DNA of 32,194 nt. Origin: an uncultured Flavobacteriales bacterium (GTDB taxonomy: Bacteria > Bacteroidota > Bacteroidia > Flavobacteriales_D > Parvicellaceae). Below are positions 6,264 to 15,344 of the stretch, one piece after another; the first letter of the stretch is position 1, and every line of letters starts with the position of its first letter. The notes beneath the pieces were generated by a model. The model did not search any database and was not told the DNA's origin. It saw only the letters and a list, made by a program, of their open reading frames with translations. The stretch lies in contig CALSPA010000027.1 in assembly GCA_943788115.1 (NCBI GenBank), forward strand, positions 1 to 32,194, read 5' to 3'. Made by a program: the position numbers and the translations under genes.

Positions 6264-6289
6264 TTCTTAAACCAATAAATTATTATTTT

Positions 6290-7084
6290 ATGAAAAAGCT
6301 ACTTTTTCTTTTACTGTTAGTTCCCTTAGTTTCCTTTGGGCAAATCCAAATTGACCAAAATAGACTTTACCTATTTTTAGATTATGTTTCAAATTCAATG
6401 AAAGGTGACCCTGTGAATCAGTTAATTTATCAAGGTAAAAAAGCAATTTATGCTTCCGATTATGACGACCCTCTCTATGATAATTTAAACATAGATGGAA
6501 ATGCAGAAATGATTAATCAAGCAAAAAACGATGATGGAACATACAAATATGTGCTTCATAATCAGAGAGTAGGAAAATATTTGGGTATTGATTTTAAATC
6601 TTTTGAGGGAGCTTTTATTTATTCAACAATTATTGCTTTGGATTCTGATAAAAACAAGACAGATAACATAGTAGCAATAGATACTTATATTTTATTTATG
6701 AGAAGAAATATAAATAATAATATCATAAACAATATTGAAAGGACCTTAATATATGAATTTGATAATTACTTTAAGAACATATGCACTACAGGTCTAGTAA
6801 ACAAAAATGTTACATATAATAAAAAAACTACTCTAGGATTGGTTGATAAAAATCAAACTTTTCAAATATTAGGTAAACAACGTGTAAAGGAAAAATTCAA
6901 AAACGATTATTGTTCTGATTATTGTGATAACTGTTACACAAATTTTGACATTGGTATTCAAACATCAGGAATAGGAATAAATGACGGATATAGCCATATT
7001 TTACATATCAAATTCACGAATATTGTGAATAAAGCTTTTTCAGAGCTAAATGGTGAAATAAACGAGGCTTTAAAAAGAAATTAA
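6290..7084 (+). CDS. Secreted hypothetical protein with a Cys-rich segment
   Basis: The 264-residue protein has signal peptide MKKLLFLLLLVPLVSFGQ. The mature part is not recognised. It contains a cluster YCSDYCDNCYTNF (about residues 207-219) with three closely spaced cysteines and one more cysteine at about 166, possible disulfides after export. The DNA of its signal peptide shares a 19-base run with that of the nuclease gene at 7575, so the two 5' ends are probably related by duplication. Confidence 0.6.
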   Translation: MKKLLFLLLLVPLVSFGQIQIDQNRLYLFLDYVSNSMKGDPVNQLIYQGKKAIYASDYDDPLYDNLNIDGNAEMINQAKNDDGTYKYVLHNQRVGKYLGIDFKSFEGAFIYSTIIALDSDKNKTDNIVAIDTYILFMRRNINNNIINNIERTLIYEFDNYFKNICTTGLVNKNVTYNKKTTLGLVDKNQTFQILGKQRVKEKFKNDYCSDYCDNCYTNFDIGIQTSGIGINDGYSHILHIKFTNIVNKAFSELNGEINEALKRN

Positions 7085-7183
7085 CTTACAGGTCTTGACA
7101 ATAAATTAAAACTCTATTGTGCAAAAATATAAATCATAAGTTAATTTTCAATTAATTATCCATAAATTGTATTAAAAAATATT

Positions 7184-7486
7184 ATGAAAGAGTTTAAGTT
7201 AATTTTATTTGTGTCAGTTTTATCACTATTTATGTTTTCTTTTTCTAATTCCATTTTATCTTCAGAGTTTGAAATAATCAAAGAGGAAACAACTGTAGTA
7301 ACAAAATTCGATGAAGGATTTAAGGACGGTCATTGTGAAGGTTGGAAGGATGAAAAAGGTAAAAATGCATTTTGTCCATTCCCACCGTTCCCACCGTTCC
7401 CAACATTTGAACAAAGTAGTGATTCTTATACAGATGGTTATAATACAGGATTCAAACAGGGAATAAGAGATGCAAGGAAATCCTAG
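7184..7486 (+). CDS. Small exported protein with FPP repeats and paired G-x-x-x-G motifs
   Basis: The 100-residue product has an N-terminal hydrophobic signal or anchor (about 5-26). The centre carries CPFPPFPPFPTF, a short Pro/Phe repeat. It is flanked by two similar motifs: FDEGFKDGHCEGWKDEKG before and YTDGYNTGFKQGIRDARK after, both with aromatic-x-x-G-aromatic spacing. Two small helical modules joined by a rigid proline hinge are likely. Function is unknown. It lies between secreted protein genes on the same strand, 99 bp after one and 88 bp before the other. Confidence 0.55.
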   Translation: MKEFKLILFVSVLSLFMFSFSNSILSSEFEIIKEETTVVTKFDEGFKDGHCEGWKDEKGKNAFCPFPPFPPFPTFEQSSDSYTDGYNTGFKQGIRDARKS

Positions 7487-7574
7487 AAAGAAACATTTTA
7501 ACTACTATTAAGAAGTAAATCTAATAGGAGTTGTATTTGTTTTTCTCATATTGGGAGGAGATGAATTAGATGTT

Positions 7575-8216
7575 ATGAAAAAGATATTTCTTCTTTTACT
7601 GTTAGTTCCTATGATCTCCTTAAGCCAGGTGTTTAAAGTGATCAGGGTAATTGACGGAGATACATTTGTAATAGAAGGTGGTGAAAGAGTAAGAATGATT
7701 GGCATTAATGCACCTGAGCTGAAAGATCCTTTTGGAGTTGAGTCAAAAAACCATCTTAAGAAGCTTATTGAAAACAAATATGTAAATCTAATTAAGGGAG
7801 ACGACACAGCCGATAGGGACTACTTTAAAAGACTTCTAAGGTATGTTTATCTTGACGAAGCTGACATTAGCCTGGCGATGATAGATGGAGGATTTGCGCT
7901 AGCTTATTTAAAATATCCGTTTTCTAAATCTGAAAAATATAAAATCAAGGAACTGGAGAGATTAATAAAAGAAAAACCCAAAAGTTATTTAGGGTACTGG
8001 AATTATGCTGAATTTCTTTCTCTTAATATTGATATAAGCTCTGAGAACTTTAAATATGATAAAAAGATTTGTGATTTATATTTAAAAGCTTTTAATAGAC
8101 TCTTTTTGCTTGATGAAATGGGAATAATTAGTGATGAAGAATATGAAATTTATATTCAAATGTTAAACATATATAACGCTGGTTTTTGCCCGGTTCCTAA
8201 ACAAATAATGGGTTAA
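7575..8216 (+). CDS. Secreted staphylococcal-nuclease-family (thermonuclease) protein
   Basis: The 213-residue protein is counted from ATG 7575 (MKKIFLLLLLVPMISLSQ, a signal peptide); the frame extends eight codons further upstream without coding signs. The SNase fold is clear: VIDGDTF (D27), ERVRMIGINAPE (R40, N45, E48) and DYFKRLLRYVYL (R86/R89) correspond to Asp21, Arg35, Asp40, Glu43 and Arg87 of the family. Asn at the second metal-ligand position occurs in other bacterial members. The SNase domain ends near 145; the remaining 70 residues are an unassigned helical tail. Enzymes of this type cut DNA and RNA with calcium outside the cell. Its TAA overlaps the stop of the convergent gene by 3 bp. 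Confidence 0.85.
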   Translation: MKKIFLLLLLVPMISLSQVFKVIRVIDGDTFVIEGGERVRMIGINAPELKDPFGVESKNHLKKLIENKYVNLIKGDDTADRDYFKRLLRYVYLDEADISLAMIDGGFALAYLKYPFSKSEKYKIKELERLIKEKPKSYLGYWNYAEFLSLNIDISSENFKYDKKICDLYLKAFNRLFLLDEMGIISDEEYEIYIQMLNIYNAGFCPVPKQIMG

Positions 8217-8713
8217 GTTGTCATTTCTTTTAAGGCTTTCTCTGCGCCGAGAACAGATGCTCTTGTTGCATGATAATCATTCGCCGTTTCAGTTGTTATT
8301 TTTAAGTTTAATTCAGATGCTTTTTTAATAACTTTTTCTATTTCGTTTAATATAAAACGAAACTTCTCAATCCTTAATTTCACCCCTTCAACGTCTAAAT
8401 TACCTTCATTAAATTTCATCAAATATTCATCTTTATGAGTATTTGCCCAATACTCATAATCATCAATTTTTATTCCAGCACTTACCATCATAGCATGCCC
8501 ATTTCCTCTTGCTTGTATAATTCTGTACCAATCTGGGATCTCTTTCATTGATTTAATAAACACTTTAATAGAGTTTTTAAACTCATCCAGATCTTTCTTT
8601 TTTTTCTTTTCTTCCTTGGATGGAATATTTAGGTAAATAGCAAAGAAAAACAACAAGGCCACAAGCCCATATACAACAAAATAGACCCAAGTTTCATATT
8701 CTCGAGTTAACAC
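8213..8713 (-). CDS. Single-pass membrane protein with a long helical cytoplasmic part
   Basis: The 166-residue protein starts at GTG 8713, since no in-frame ATG lies upstream. One transmembrane helix (about 9-28, VYFVVYGLVALLFFFAIYL) is followed by the lysine run KEEKKKKKD, placing the rest inside the cell. The remainder is helical and polar. Family not recognised. It is divergent from the transglutaminase-like gene at 8835, and the inverted repeat 8787-8827 lies between them, so the two may share regulation. Confidence 0.55.
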   Translation of the reverse strand: MLTREYETWVYFVVYGLVALLFFFAIYLNIPSKEEKKKKKDLDEFKNSIKVFIKSMKEIPDWYRIIQARGNGHAMMVSAGIKIDDYEYWANTHKDEYLMKFNEGNLDVEGVKLRIEKFRFILNEIEKVIKKASELNLKITTETANDYHATRASVLGAEKALKEMTT

Positions 8714-8786
8714 AAAAAGAATTAGTAGTTTTTTTATGATATTAAATTTTAAATTAAGGCCTGTTTATTTTAATAAATTATAAAAA

Positions 8787-8827
8787 GTAGAATCAATTAT
8801 AATTTTTATATTTAATTATAATTCTAC
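8787..8827. promoter_or_regulatory. AT-rich inverted repeat between divergent genes
   Basis: GTAGAAT then TATAATT on the left pairs with AATTATAATTCTAC on the right, with four extra bases in the left arm and an 11-base AT loop. The right arm ends 7 bp before the TTG start at 8835. It could be an operator for both divergent genes or an RNA hairpin close to the ribosome-binding region of the rightward gene. Confidence 0.5.
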
Positions 8828-8834
8828 CATAAAA

Positions 8835-9638
8835 TTGAAACATATCAAAATTTTATTTTATTTATTTATTTTTCTAACTACTTTAAGTATCATCTTTAAT
8901 AGTTTTGAAAATGAAAATTTAAATGGAAAAATAACTTTTAGTGATTCAGATATATCGTCAACTTCTTCAGATATAATATCAAATTACCACTATTGGAATG
9001 ATTCATTCAAGACAAATTACTCTGGTAATTTTAGAGTTAACACTAGAGATTATCAAAGTTCAAAATCTTTCAGAGATAATATTTATGCAGAATCTTGGAG
9101 AGAATTATATGATAAAATCTCTAAATATGACTTTTACAAACTTGAAATGGTTTATTCAACTTTAAGTAACATTAGTGTAGATCAAAGCTATTTCAAATAT
9201 ATGTTTGCAAATTTAATTGTCTCTTTTGTCCAAAGCATACCTTACAGTCTAGTTTCTCAATCAAAATGCTCAAAACTTTACTATTCAGATAATTCATTTA
9301 AAGAAATGATTGATAATGGTACTGAATGTGAGGGTGAAGTCTTTGCGGGCATATATACTCCAGTAGAGTTTATTGGGAAGTTTAAAGGGGATTGTGATAG
9401 TAGAACACTTTTTCTTTACACTATATTTAAAAAATTTGGATATGACGTAATAATCTTGAACAGTGACGTATATGGACATTCAATTTTAGGATTGAACATT
9501 CTATCAAACGGAAGATATAAGTCTTACCTTGGCAAAAGATATTATACTTGGGAGACAACTTCTAAGGGATGGATGTTGGGGGATTTACCTCCAGATGTAT
9601 CTAATATGAGTAACTGGTACGTAGCTTTACCTAATTAA
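8835..9638 (+). CDS. Membrane-anchored transglutaminase-like cysteine protein
   Basis: The 267-residue protein uses TTG at 8835 as the only available start. An N-terminal hydrophobic helix (about 5-22) acts as signal or anchor. The catalytic part is at the C-terminal end: GDCDSRTLFLYTIFKKFG (C187), DVYGHSILGL (H215) and YYTWETTSKGW (E240) give the Cys-His-Asp/Glu order of transglutaminase-core peptidases. The protein probably cleaves or cross-links peptide or amine substrates in the periplasm. Ten bases separate it from the DUF350-like gene, so the two are cotranscribed and probably work together at the membrane. Confidence 0.7.
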   Translation: MKHIKILFYLFIFLTTLSIIFNSFENENLNGKITFSDSDISSTSSDIISNYHYWNDSFKTNYSGNFRVNTRDYQSSKSFRDNIYAESWRELYDKISKYDFYKLEMVYSTLSNISVDQSYFKYMFANLIVSFVQSIPYSLVSQSKCSKLYYSDNSFKEMIDNGTECEGEVFAGIYTPVEFIGKFKGDCDSRTLFLYTIFKKFGYDVIILNSDVYGHSILGLNILSNGRYKSYLGKRYYTWETTSKGWMLGDLPPDVSNMSNWYVALPN

Positions 9639-9648
9639 TATATGAAAT

Positions 9649-10170
9649 ATGAACACTAATCTTTTTTTTTACTCACTAACCGAAATTATAATATCCCTGT
9701 TATTTGGGATAATTTTACTGTACAGCACTTATCGAATGTTAGATAGGTTCATTAAAAAAAAGTATGACATTGCAAATGATAATTTAGCTTTTTCGGTTTT
9801 TAGTTCCTCTATACTATTTTCAGTTGCCTATCTCATTTCAGGAATAAAGGCACCAATTCTTAACTCTTTAAGAATGCTAAGTAATGACGGTGATTATGAG
9901 GGATCACTGATTTTAGATGGTTTTAAATACACTTCACTCTTCTTAGTTATAATTTTAATTGCCATTGGACTTGTGATTTACTTATCAATAAATCTTTACA
10001 CTAAAATGACTAAGGATGTTAATGAATTCAACGAAATAAAAGCAAATAATGTCGCTGTTTCATTAATCATGGCAACAATAATTATTTCTATCTCTATTTT
10101 GATAAAAGAAAGCCTGTATCTGATGTTGGAAACATTTGTTCCTTATCCTGATTTACCAAAAATATTTTAA
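9649..10170 (+). CDS. DUF350-like four-helix membrane protein
   Basis: The 173-residue protein has four or five hydrophobic helices in two similar halves. Each half carries an aspartate/glutamate-rich loop then an N-A motif: DIANDNLAFSVF near residue 41 and FNEIKANNVAVSLI near 126. This twofold pattern is typical of DUF350 (UPF0719) inner-membrane proteins, whose function is unknown; relatives often neighbour amide-ligase or peptidase genes. It directly follows the transglutaminase-like gene, which fits that pattern. The operon ends here, facing the leftward STAND operon. Confidence 0.6.
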   Translation: MNTNLFFYSLTEIIISLLFGIILLYSTYRMLDRFIKKKYDIANDNLAFSVFSSSILFSVAYLISGIKAPILNSLRMLSNDGDYEGSLILDGFKYTSLFLVIILIAIGLVIYLSINLYTKMTKDVNEFNEIKANNVAVSLIMATIIISISILIKESLYLMLETFVPYPDLPKIF

Positions 10171-10214
10171 GCCTCGACTTGACAATTAAGGAGAAATGGC
10201 GCTATTTTCAGAGC

Positions 10215-10277
10215 TTATAGAGCTTTATTTAATTCATCATGAATATATCTGAGATATGTAGGTTCTAGTTTATTCAT
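10215..10277 (-). pseudogene. Fragment: first 20 codons of a second copy of the STAND winged-helix gene
   Basis: ATG at 10277 opens MNKLEPTYLRYIHDELNKAL and TAA follows. The intact 1490-aa protein starts MNKLEPTYLRYVYDELGRGS from its ATG at 19787, and the DNA around both starts is nearly the same. The fragment begins 11 bp after the stop of the HEPN-STAND ATPase, so it shows that an ATPase gene was once followed directly by a winged-helix/repeat gene. The rest has been lost; the DUF350 gene's end lies 45 bp away. Confidence 0.75.
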
Positions 10278-10288
10278 AATCTATGTTA

Positions 10289-11817
10289 TTATGAAACGTG
10301 ACCCCTTTCAATGACTGTGTTAATGAATTCTTTGGAAGGGCTAAATTTAGTTAAAGCACTTTCTACAGATCCTTCACTCAAACCCAACAAGGGTTGTACA
10401 TTATTTAAGCTGAATATGTTTTCCAAATTAGGAAAACTATAAAACCCTTCTCTAAATGAAAATATCCATTTAATATTAGGCTTGCTTTTCCATTCACCAT
10501 TAACCTCACCATTTTCATCATAGGTTGTAAAATAATCTTTTATATTATACTCAGAAAAAGCAACACCTGCTTCATCTAATCCATCAATAATAATAATTAA
10601 ATTTTCATGTTTATTATTTCTATTTATTTTAAAAAAATCATCTAATAATTTTTGAAATAATGATATTAATTCAGGGTATTTAGAAGGTAATTTTTTCATT
10701 TTTTTTGAAATATCTTCATTCTCGATATCCCATATTTGCATTTTCTTTCCTTGAAGAATAAAATGATATAGAATAGCATGTAAATTATTTGCCAATCCAC
10801 TATTACAAAAATGATGTAAGAACAGGGATATTTAATTCTTCATTTGCACTATTTTTAATTATGTGAGCAAGAAGCGCTCCTTTACCCATTCCAGCTTGCG
10901 AATAAACAGGAAGAATATTATTTGGTTCATTAGAATCTTTAGTCCATTTAATTATTTCATTACTTTCAACCTCTCTACCTACAAAACATTCACTATAGTA
11001 ATCAATGATTTCATTGTGATTAAAAACTCTTCCTGCCCCACCTTTTAATGATTTAAGCATTGGACTGAAAACTGTATCGTAGTGTTTACCTCCATCCTGC
11101 TCTTGAATATCTCCATGAAAGGTGCTTATCAGCTCTGCTGTTTTTTTGTTGTCGTACAAGCCCTGAAAAATATATGGTAATCCGTCGTCACTTACCTTTT
11201 TGAACAAATGGATAAAGGCTTATGGCTATGTGGCTTTGACAAAAGACTCTTTTGTTTTTCAATAAAACTATATTCCCCATTAATTTCTTTTAGCTCTGTA
11301 TTTTCAAATAAGGGAGAAACTTTTATGCATATTTCGTTGAGTATTTGAATCCCATTTTTTATTTTCTTTAGAATCTTTCGGGACCAAAGAAATAATTTCA
11401 TGGACATATCTATTTCGAAAAGTGACAAACTTCTCCATCAAAGATTGCTTCCCCTTTTCGTGATTCACACAAAATGCCCATTTGGAGTCTGTATCACAGG
11501 TGATTTCCCATATAGTTTTCCAGTTCGTGTCACTGGGTAAAGTCTCTCTTAGATTGTCTATTATCTGCTTCATTAAAACAGCATCCTCATCATCACTCCC
11601 CTTCGTCAAGTTTTTTAGACAAATTAATAACTGCTCCAAGCCTTAATATTAAGGTTGATGCTCCAAGACCAGACATTAATAAGTTGTTTAATTGTGATTT
11701 GTTATTAATTATTAATTCAGATACTGCATTTTCATCAAGAGAACTTATGTTGAGTGCATTGTATTGATCAATAAACCTAGTCACATATGTTGATAAAGGT
11801 TGTGGAAGATTCTTCAT
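10289..11817 (-). pseudogene. HEPN-STAND (NACHT-like) ATPase, broken by four one-base shifts
   Basis: Four overlapping frames join into one protein of about 509 residues: 11817-11593, 11639-11304, 11428-11192 and 11207-10803, then 10795-10289. Single-base repair at C4 11598-11601, T6 11355-11360, the A run near 11206-11208 and A5 10807-10811 restores continuity. Domains in order: a HEPN-like helical part with FRNRYVHE (RxxxxH, the ribonuclease motif of HEPN domains), a linker, then a P-loop domain with Walker A SQAGMGKGALLAHI (Gly where Ser/Thr is usual) and Walker B LIIIIDGLDEAG, then FSFREG. This is the sensor-switch ATPase half of a STAND protein; the winged-helix and repeat half is a separate gene. 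Its ATG overlaps the previous gene's stop (ATGA). As written it cannot yield an active ATPase. Confidence 0.8.
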
Positions 11818-13370
11818 GTTTTAAGAATTTTATGTTGATACTCTAATTTATTATCTCTACGACCTAGAGAAAATAAAACTCTAGAGCTTTCAGTAATTTC
11901 CTTTGGAAAATTATATAAGTCATCAAGTTCGTCTGAATCAAAAGATTGTGTATTGTATTCAAAAAACGGATTTAAAATTGAAAATGCTTCATGAACAAAT
12001 TCAATAGGGTATTTGTATTTATCACTAAACCTTCGAGCAACTACAACTTTTTCCTTTTTAATTTCTCCGATTAATTTAGATGTTATTTCATATAACTTGT
12101 CATAATCACTTTTTTGATCAGCAACATTATTATCAGGACCCTTAAACCTTAAATAATTGAGAAAAACTGGAAGCCAATTACTTTCATTAATCTTAGTAAT
12201 TGGTTTTGATTTGTTAATGGATAAATTAAAAAACTGGTCCATCCAATTGTGATGAACACCAAAAGCAACAAATAAAATATTGTTTTCGTAAAATAAATTT
12301 ACTAAATGTAAAATATGATCTGAATTGAATAGTGAAAGATGAATTTGATCAATTATGATAACAGGTTTAATCTTGCATTTCTTCCTTAATTGAGACAATG
12401 CTTTCTATTACTTTTACTATAATTATTCTCCTCAACATGTGTAGCTAATTTATTTACAACTCTATCTAGTAAAAATTCACTAGTAAAATTTATACCCTCT
12501 GTATTTAACTGTTGAAATACCAGAATAAAGTCTTCATTGCTTTTTATGCTATTAATTAGTGAAGAGTAAAGTACTGTAGAATCCTCCTGGGGATTTAACC
12601 AATAAGAAACTGCACCTTTTTCATTATTATTTAAAAATTCTAAGAGTTCAGAGCCTACTTTATCTATTAGTTTACTTTTTTCAACTAAAGTATTTTGATC
12701 CAAATCATATTCTGGGGATATTTCGTATTGAATTCTTGAAGAAAGTTTTCCGAAATCGTAACAATCTTTATACAAACTCCATTTATCAACTGATATTGAC
12801 CAGTCCCCATTGAAAGAAGTTAAATCTTGATTGTGATTTAAAAAATGGTAATTCATATCTGAAGATAATTGAAAAATATTTTTTTCAATTATAATTTCTA
12901 AGACTTTTGCTATGTGGTTAGCCTCTTCCCTATTTCTTTCTGCGGGTAAAATAAAGAAACCATGCATTACAGCATTTCGTAAATCTGATAACCTTTCAAA
13001 ATCATTATTTAAAACATATTCTCCAGCTGATTCGTTCCAGAAAATTGGTTTAATTTTTTTTGACAATGAATCATCTAAATCCTTTAATCATATGGGCAGC
13101 CCACCTATATAGAGGTCCTGAATTATAAGAATGTGATTTGGATGTAAACAGTTCGATAATAAAATCATTAAACACTTCCTTTTGATTTGATTGAGACAAG
13201 TAAAGTGAAATACCAGCTGAAGCTAATTCCAAAAGAATTTGTTCAGAAAGCTCAACAAGCTCGTCAGCAACATAAGCTTCATCTTCATCAATAACCTCAT
13301 TTATAAGATTATTGATAGAACTTGAAAGTTTTGGGTGATTATAATATTTTTCTAGATCAGTGTTTTTCAT
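11814..13370 (-). pseudogene. HEPN-motif protein, about 518 aa, broken by two one-base shifts
   Basis: Three frames (13370-13071, 13066-12386 and 12398-11814) join into one protein if one base is removed at the A run 13077-13079 and one added at the T run 12402-12404. The middle part holds LRNAVMHGFF, an RNxxxH motif of HEPN ribonucleases, in a helical context. A later stretch KPVIIIDQIHLSLF resembles a Walker B strand, but no Walker A is visible, so ATPase activity is not supported. Family not recognised beyond HEPN. It overlaps both neighbours by ATGA (13367-13370 and 11814-11817), so it is translated as part of the operon. Confidence 0.65.
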
Positions 13371-15331
13371 GTAATCATTAATTTATCATCTGAAAATAAT
13401 TGTTTTATGAAATCTGTTTTTTTTTGATCAATTATATTTTTTTGAGATTCTTTAAAAAATTCATAAACGACATAATAATTGAGATGATGTTTGTTGTCTT
13501 TAAAATTACACAAGTATAAAAAATCATCATTTTTACTTGAGTTTAATAGTTTTGAGTCCAGTGAAAAAGGATTTTCCACCTTGTTTTTTTTCATTTTATT
13601 TAAAAAAATAAAACAATCTTCCATTGAATAATTTTCAGCTATAAAATCACAATAATCTTTCAAAAAATTGTGCTCTAAAAATTTAAGAGATTTTAAGGAC
13701 AAATCAACTTTATTTTGTTCTAACATATTTACTGCAAAACTTTTTATTGTTCTTTGATCACTAAAATCAATTAATTTAAAAAAGTCATCAATACATAAAT
13801 TGATCTGTTTTTTTTTATTGTTTTTATAGTAATTCACTATCAGTCTATTTAGCATAGATGATAATTCTCTAAATGAAGTTTTATTTTGATTACTATTAGA
13901 CACTACATTATTAAATAATTCTTTTACTAAGTCATATTGTTTATCTAAATTCTGTGGTTTAAACTTTTCTTCAAATGATATATTCTCAGTTTTTGAAATC
14001 ACATTATTTATAAGATCAGTGATAATATAATTATTAGTTAAAAGACTTTCTAAACCAACAACTAATAAGCTTATTTTTCCATCATTTTTACTGTCATTAA
14101 TTTTATCAATAATTTTTGTAATTGAAACTTTATTTATTGTACTGTGTTTATCTAATCTTGACATTTGATTGAAGATTTCCTTAAATGTTCCGTTTATATG
14201 TCCGTACTTAGAAACAACTATATGACATAGATCACATAAAATATTTTCATGCTCCTTTTTGCTGTATTTTCCACAATTGCATCTAAAATATCTATTACTA
14301 ATGCTGGAAGCAAAGTGTAATGAATAGTCAAAAGCCTTGAGCTCATCGTCTTTGTCTATTATCTCATCACTAACAAGTAATTTAGAGAATTCTGAAAGTT
14401 TTGTGTCTAAAATTTTTCTATCTTCTATTCCTGCAATCAAATTATTAATTGTCAATCTAGTGTTTGAAAGTGCGTAATCTTGATCCCCACCAATAAAAAA
14501 AATTTTAAATAGTTTAAATAGAATATCTATTTTTTTTGATTTTTGATCATCATCTTCTACAGGCATTTCATGAACAAAATCCATTATTTCACCTTCATCA
14601 AAAATGAGCCCAGTGTCAGAAATATATCTCTCCTCATTTAGATCTAAATTGTTAACTAAATATTCATGATTGGAAATTTCTTTAATAAAGGTTTCATTAA
14701 AAAATATTAGCCTTTTGTGTAGTGCACCTATTTTTGAATTCGAGTCTAATTTTTTTAGTCTTTTGTAAGCATAAAAAGATTCATCAAAACTCATTTCAAT
14801 CCTCCATTCCCCCGTCTTAATTAAATCATCAGACAATAATTTGTCATTATTCAAATCAACTATTAAATCTAGCACCTGATTATAAAATTCATTATTTTCT
14901 TTTTTTTGAGCATAAAACTCAATGAGTTTTTCTAAAATTACTGACATATGTACAGCATAACCTTCATGAATATTATTTTTTGGAAGATCGGCGGTTTCAG
15001 GTAACTCTATAAATTCTGATATTATAGTATCAAGATAATTCTTAAAATTGACAACATTTCTTTTTAAAAGCATCCTGTCAAGTAGATTAATAATTATGCT
15101 TTGATACTCTCCATAAAGAGATTCTTGGTTTTCTCCATCAATGTCTAATACTTCATCCAATTTGGTTTCTAGCCAAATGTAATCATCATCTGTATTTTCG
15201 TTAATTGAATTAATTTCAGAATTCGAAATTTGAAACTTATTTAAATCAATTTTTGATGAATTATTGCTCAAAGTGGCTAAAAGTGACTTTCTGAAGTTTG
15301 AAAAACTATATAAATTAATATTAATGTTCAT
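13367..15331 (-). CDS. Zinc-cluster hypothetical protein of the STAND/HEPN operon
   Basis: The 654-residue protein is intact, acidic and helical throughout, and not assigned to a family. A four-cysteine cluster CNCGKY...CDLC (C351, C353, C366, C369) probably binds zinc. The rest resembles helical-repeat scaffolds. ATG 15331 lies 13 bp after the stop of the 1490-aa gene and its TGA overlaps the next ATG, so it is an operon member. In a STAND system such a protein could be an adaptor between sensor and effector; that is inference from position only. The gene is very AT-rich, like most of the 1490-aa gene. Confidence 0.65.
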   Translation of the reverse strand: MNININLYSFSNFRKSLLATLSNNSSKIDLNKFQISNSEINSINENTDDDYIWLETKLDEVLDIDGENQESLYGEYQSIIINLLDRMLLKRNVVNFKNYLDTIISEFIELPETADLPKNNIHEGYAVHMSVILEKLIEFYAQKKENNEFYNQVLDLIVDLNNDKLLSDDLIKTGEWRIEMSFDESFYAYKRLKKLDSNSKIGALHKRLIFFNETFIKEISNHEYLVNNLDLNEERYISDTGLIFDEGEIMDFVHEMPVEDDDQKSKKIDILFKLFKIFFIGGDQDYALSNTRLTINNLIAGIEDRKILDTKLSEFSKLLVSDEIIDKDDELKAFDYSLHFASSISNRYFRCNCGKYSKKEHENILCDLCHIVVSKYGHINGTFKEIFNQMSRLDKHSTINKVSITKIIDKINDSKNDGKISLLVVGLESLLTNNYIITDLINNVISKTENISFEEKFKPQNLDKQYDLVKELFNNVVSNSNQNKTSFRELSSMLNRLIVNYYKNNKKKQINLCIDDFFKLIDFSDQRTIKSFAVNMLEQNKVDLSLKSLKFLEHNFLKDYCDFIAENYSMEDCFIFLNKMKKNKVENPFSLDSKLLNSSKNDDFLYLCNFKDNKHHLNYYVVYEFFKESQKNIIDQKKTDFIKQLFSDDKLMIT

Positions 15332-15344
15332 TTGTTAGTAATGA

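Noticed and set aside
7508..7807. Leftward 99-aa frame opposite the nuclease gene
   Set aside because: It is antisense to a clear SNase coding region and has no features of its own.
10863..11048. Rightward 61-aa frame opposite the ATPase
   Set aside because: It is antisense to the P-loop region of the STAND gene and has no start context.
10289..13370. Eight separate small genes as the raw frames suggest
   Set aside because: Walker A and Walker B fall in different frames and each junction is repaired by one base, so two interrupted genes explain the stretch better.
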